The notes under the pieces were generated by a model. It was not told the origin of the DNA and made no database searches. It saw only the letters and a program-made list of their open reading frames with translations. A stretch of 64,000 nt of DNA. Origin: Nisaea sp. GTDB taxonomy: Bacteria; Pseudomonadota; Alphaproteobacteria; Thalassobaculales; Thalassobaculaceae. The position numbers and the translations under genes are program-made. Where the stretch lies: positions 62,001-126,000 of the forward strand of contig NZ_JAEPQA010000011.1 of the NCBI RefSeq assembly GCF_017640745.1, written 5' to 3'. Shown one piece after another: positions 62,553 to 64,000 of the stretch (within the stretch, counting starts at the first letter, position 1; each line of letters starts with the position of its first letter).

Positions 62553-64000
62553 TCAGTTGTCGGTGGCGCGGCCGGCGAGCAGCTCGCGCAGCAATCCGTG
62601 CTGGATCTTTCCTGTGGCGGTGCGTGGCATCTCGTCGGCCGCGATGAAGGTGACGACGCGGGGCCGCTTGTAGCCCGCGAGCTTGCCGCGCGACCATTCG
62701 ATGAGGATTTCGGCCGTGATCGAAGCGCCGTCGCGCAGCACGATCGCGGCCTCGACGCGCTCGCCCCAGCGGTCGTCCGGACGGCCGACCACGGCGACAT
62801 CGCGCACGTCGGGATGCTGCGCCAGCACCGCCTCGACCTCGGTCGGATAGATGTTCTCCCCGCCCGAGATGATCATGTTCTTCTTGCGGTCGATCAGGCG
62901 GATGAAACCGTCCGCCTCGCGCAGGGCAACGTCGCCGACCGAGAGATAGTCGCCCCGGAAGGCCTCGGCCGTCTTGTCCGGCCGGTTCCAGTAGCCGTCG
63001 AAGGCATAGGGGCCGCAACTGTAGAGCTCGCCCGGCGTGCCGTCCGGCACCTCGTTGCCCTCGTCGTCGAGCAGGCGGATCGGCAGGGAGCCGACGACCT
63101 CGCGGCCGACCGAGCCCAGATGGTCGAATTGCTCGTCGGGATGGAGCATCGTCACCCATCCCGCCTCGGTCGAGCCGTAGAGCTCGAAGAGGCCGGAATT
63201 CGGGAACATCTCCATCACCCGGCGCTTGGTCTCCACGCGGGCCGGGGCGGAAGAGATCATCAGCTTCTCCATGCGCGGGAAGGCGCCCGCCTTGTCCCGA
63301 AGGTCGAGCATCATCTCGTAGTGGGTCGGCACAAGAGAGGTGAAGGTCGCGCCGGTCTCGCCGAAAGCCCGCAGGCAGCGCTCCGCGTCGAAGCTACGCC
63401 GCGAGAAGACGCTGGTCGCCGCGCCGCAATGCAGGAAGGAGGTGAAGAAGTTCAGCGAGTTGGCATGGCACATCGGCATGACCAGCATCGCCTCGTCATC
63501 CCGCCCGAGGCCGAGCTCGACCGCCGTCATCAGTGCCAGATTGCCCATGCCGTTATGGCCGCGGATCGCGCCCTTCGGATTGCCGGTGGTGCCGGAGGTG
63601 TACATCAGGCACCAGGGATCGGAGGGCGCGACGGCGATCTCGGGCTCACGCGCCGAGCCGGCCGCGAGCAATTCCTCGTAGCCGCGCCAGCCGGCCGGTG
63701 TCGCACTACCGCCGAAATGGATGAACCGGGCCTCCGGCAGGTCGAGGTCGCCGCGGATCTCGTCGATCGCATCGTGCAGTTCCTGCTCGGCGATGACCGC
63801 CGAGACCGAACAATCCTGTAGGATGAAGCGGATCTCGGGTGCCACGAGGCGGAAATTCACCGGCACGGCGACGAGGCCGGCCTTGGCGGCGGCGGCATAG
63901 ATTTCCAGCCACTCGACCCGGTTCCAGGCGAGCACGCCGAAACGGTCGCCCTTCGAGAGACCGAGGCCGAGCAGAGCATTGGCAAGACGGCAGGCGCGCT
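62553..64000 (-). CDS. AMP-forming acyl-CoA synthetase (5' end outside window)
   Basis: At least 481 residues of an adenylate-forming enzyme; the frame is open to the right edge, so the N-terminus is missing. The AMP-binding motif YTSGTTGNPKG, the FELYGSTEAGW motif, GDVALREADGFIRLIDRKK hinge, and the C-terminal catalytic Lys in RTATGKIQHGLLRELL are present. It activates a carboxylic acid as its CoA thioester with ATP. Upstream of and cotranscribed with the ThDP enzyme. The acid is unknown. Confidence 0.92.
   Translation of the reverse strand, partial: RACRLANALLGLGLSKGDRFGVLAWNRVEWLEIYAAAAKAGLVAVPVNFRLVAPEIRFILQDCSVSAVIAEQELHDAIDEIRGDLDLPEARFIHFGGSATPAGWRGYEELLAAGSAREPEIAVAPSDPWCLMYTSGTTGNPKGAIRGHNGMGNLALMTAVELGLGRDDEAMLVMPMCHANSLNFFTSFLHCGAATSVFSRRSFDAERCLRAFGETGATFTSLVPTHYEMMLDLRDKAGAFPRMEKLMISSAPARVETKRRVMEMFPNSGLFELYGSTEAGWVTMLHPDEQFDHLGSVGREVVGSLPIRLLDDEGNEVPDGTPGELYSCGPYAFDGYWNRPDKTAEAFRGDYLSVGDVALREADGFIRLIDRKKNMIISGGENIYPTEVEAVLAQHPDVRDVAVVGRPDDRWGERVEAAIVLRDGASITAEILIEWSRGKLAGYKRPRVVTFIAADEMPRTATGKIQHGLLRELLAGRATDN

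Overview
The window is GC-rich (roughly two-thirds G+C by eye), densely packed and mostly on the minus strand. Gene content, codon use and linkages such as guaB with an RsmB-type methylase and guaA, or rlmE with ppx, point to the chromosome of a free-living alphaproteobacterium, probably a Rhodospirillales-like relative. That placement is inference; there is no rRNA in the window to confirm it. Several AT-rich patches (about 9740-10560, 26230-27570, 40880-41290 and 42060-42490) stand out from the rest and look acquired.

1-9675 is an aromatic-catabolism neighbourhood. It holds a Rieske oxygenase with its 2Fe-2S ferredoxin, divergent from an IclR regulator over a clear inverted-repeat operator. 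It also holds an FAD monooxygenase plus intradiol dioxygenase pair, divergent from an AraC regulator. Between them lie metA, with a strongly structured leader that looks like a methionine-pathway riboswitch, an SDR dehydrogenase, a PAS protein and a membrane acyltransferase. 10069-20898 is mostly housekeeping: guaA, guaB, an RNA cytosine methylase, rlmE, ppx/gppA, acetyltransferases, an FMN reductase and a GDP-mannose 3,5-epimerase-like enzyme. 21058-26143 holds a CorA transporter, a tRNA-Gln, a chemoreceptor fused to PilZ and a 3-hydroxyisobutyrate-dehydrogenase-family enzyme.

27492-40871 is the most striking part. It is one minus-strand, translationally coupled operon that starts with a 313-residue RTX calcium-binding protein (16 uninterrupted nonapeptides, Ser/Thr-rich N-terminus). 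It continues with a glycosyltransferase, a type I secretion ABC transporter, its HlyD adaptor, a membrane coiled-coil protein, a second glycosyltransferase, a methyltransferase, galE and two more glycosyltransferases. Just beyond the operon's 3' end is an AT-rich methyltransferase/P-loop fusion. On the other side of the RTX promoter are a divergent helix-turn-helix protein of unknown type and a short RTX metzincin-like protease. I read this as a dedicated system that makes, sugar-decorates and exports a cell-surface or S-layer-like RTX protein.

43465-64000 returns to metabolism. It contains an amidohydrolase, RidA, a cupin with a His-rich N-terminus, a class III aminotransferase (taurine:pyruvate type), a cytochrome c/Vgb-propeller fusion, a DEAD-box helicase, a NUDIX hydrolase overlapping a PiT phosphate transporter tail-to-tail, and a GST/ThDP-enzyme/GntR operon. 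The last stretch is a second GntR-linked catabolic locus: a PdxA-family dehydrogenase and a complete TRAP transporter, ending at a textbook bidirectional terminator. Facing it are another ThDP enzyme and an acyl-CoA ligase that runs off the right edge.
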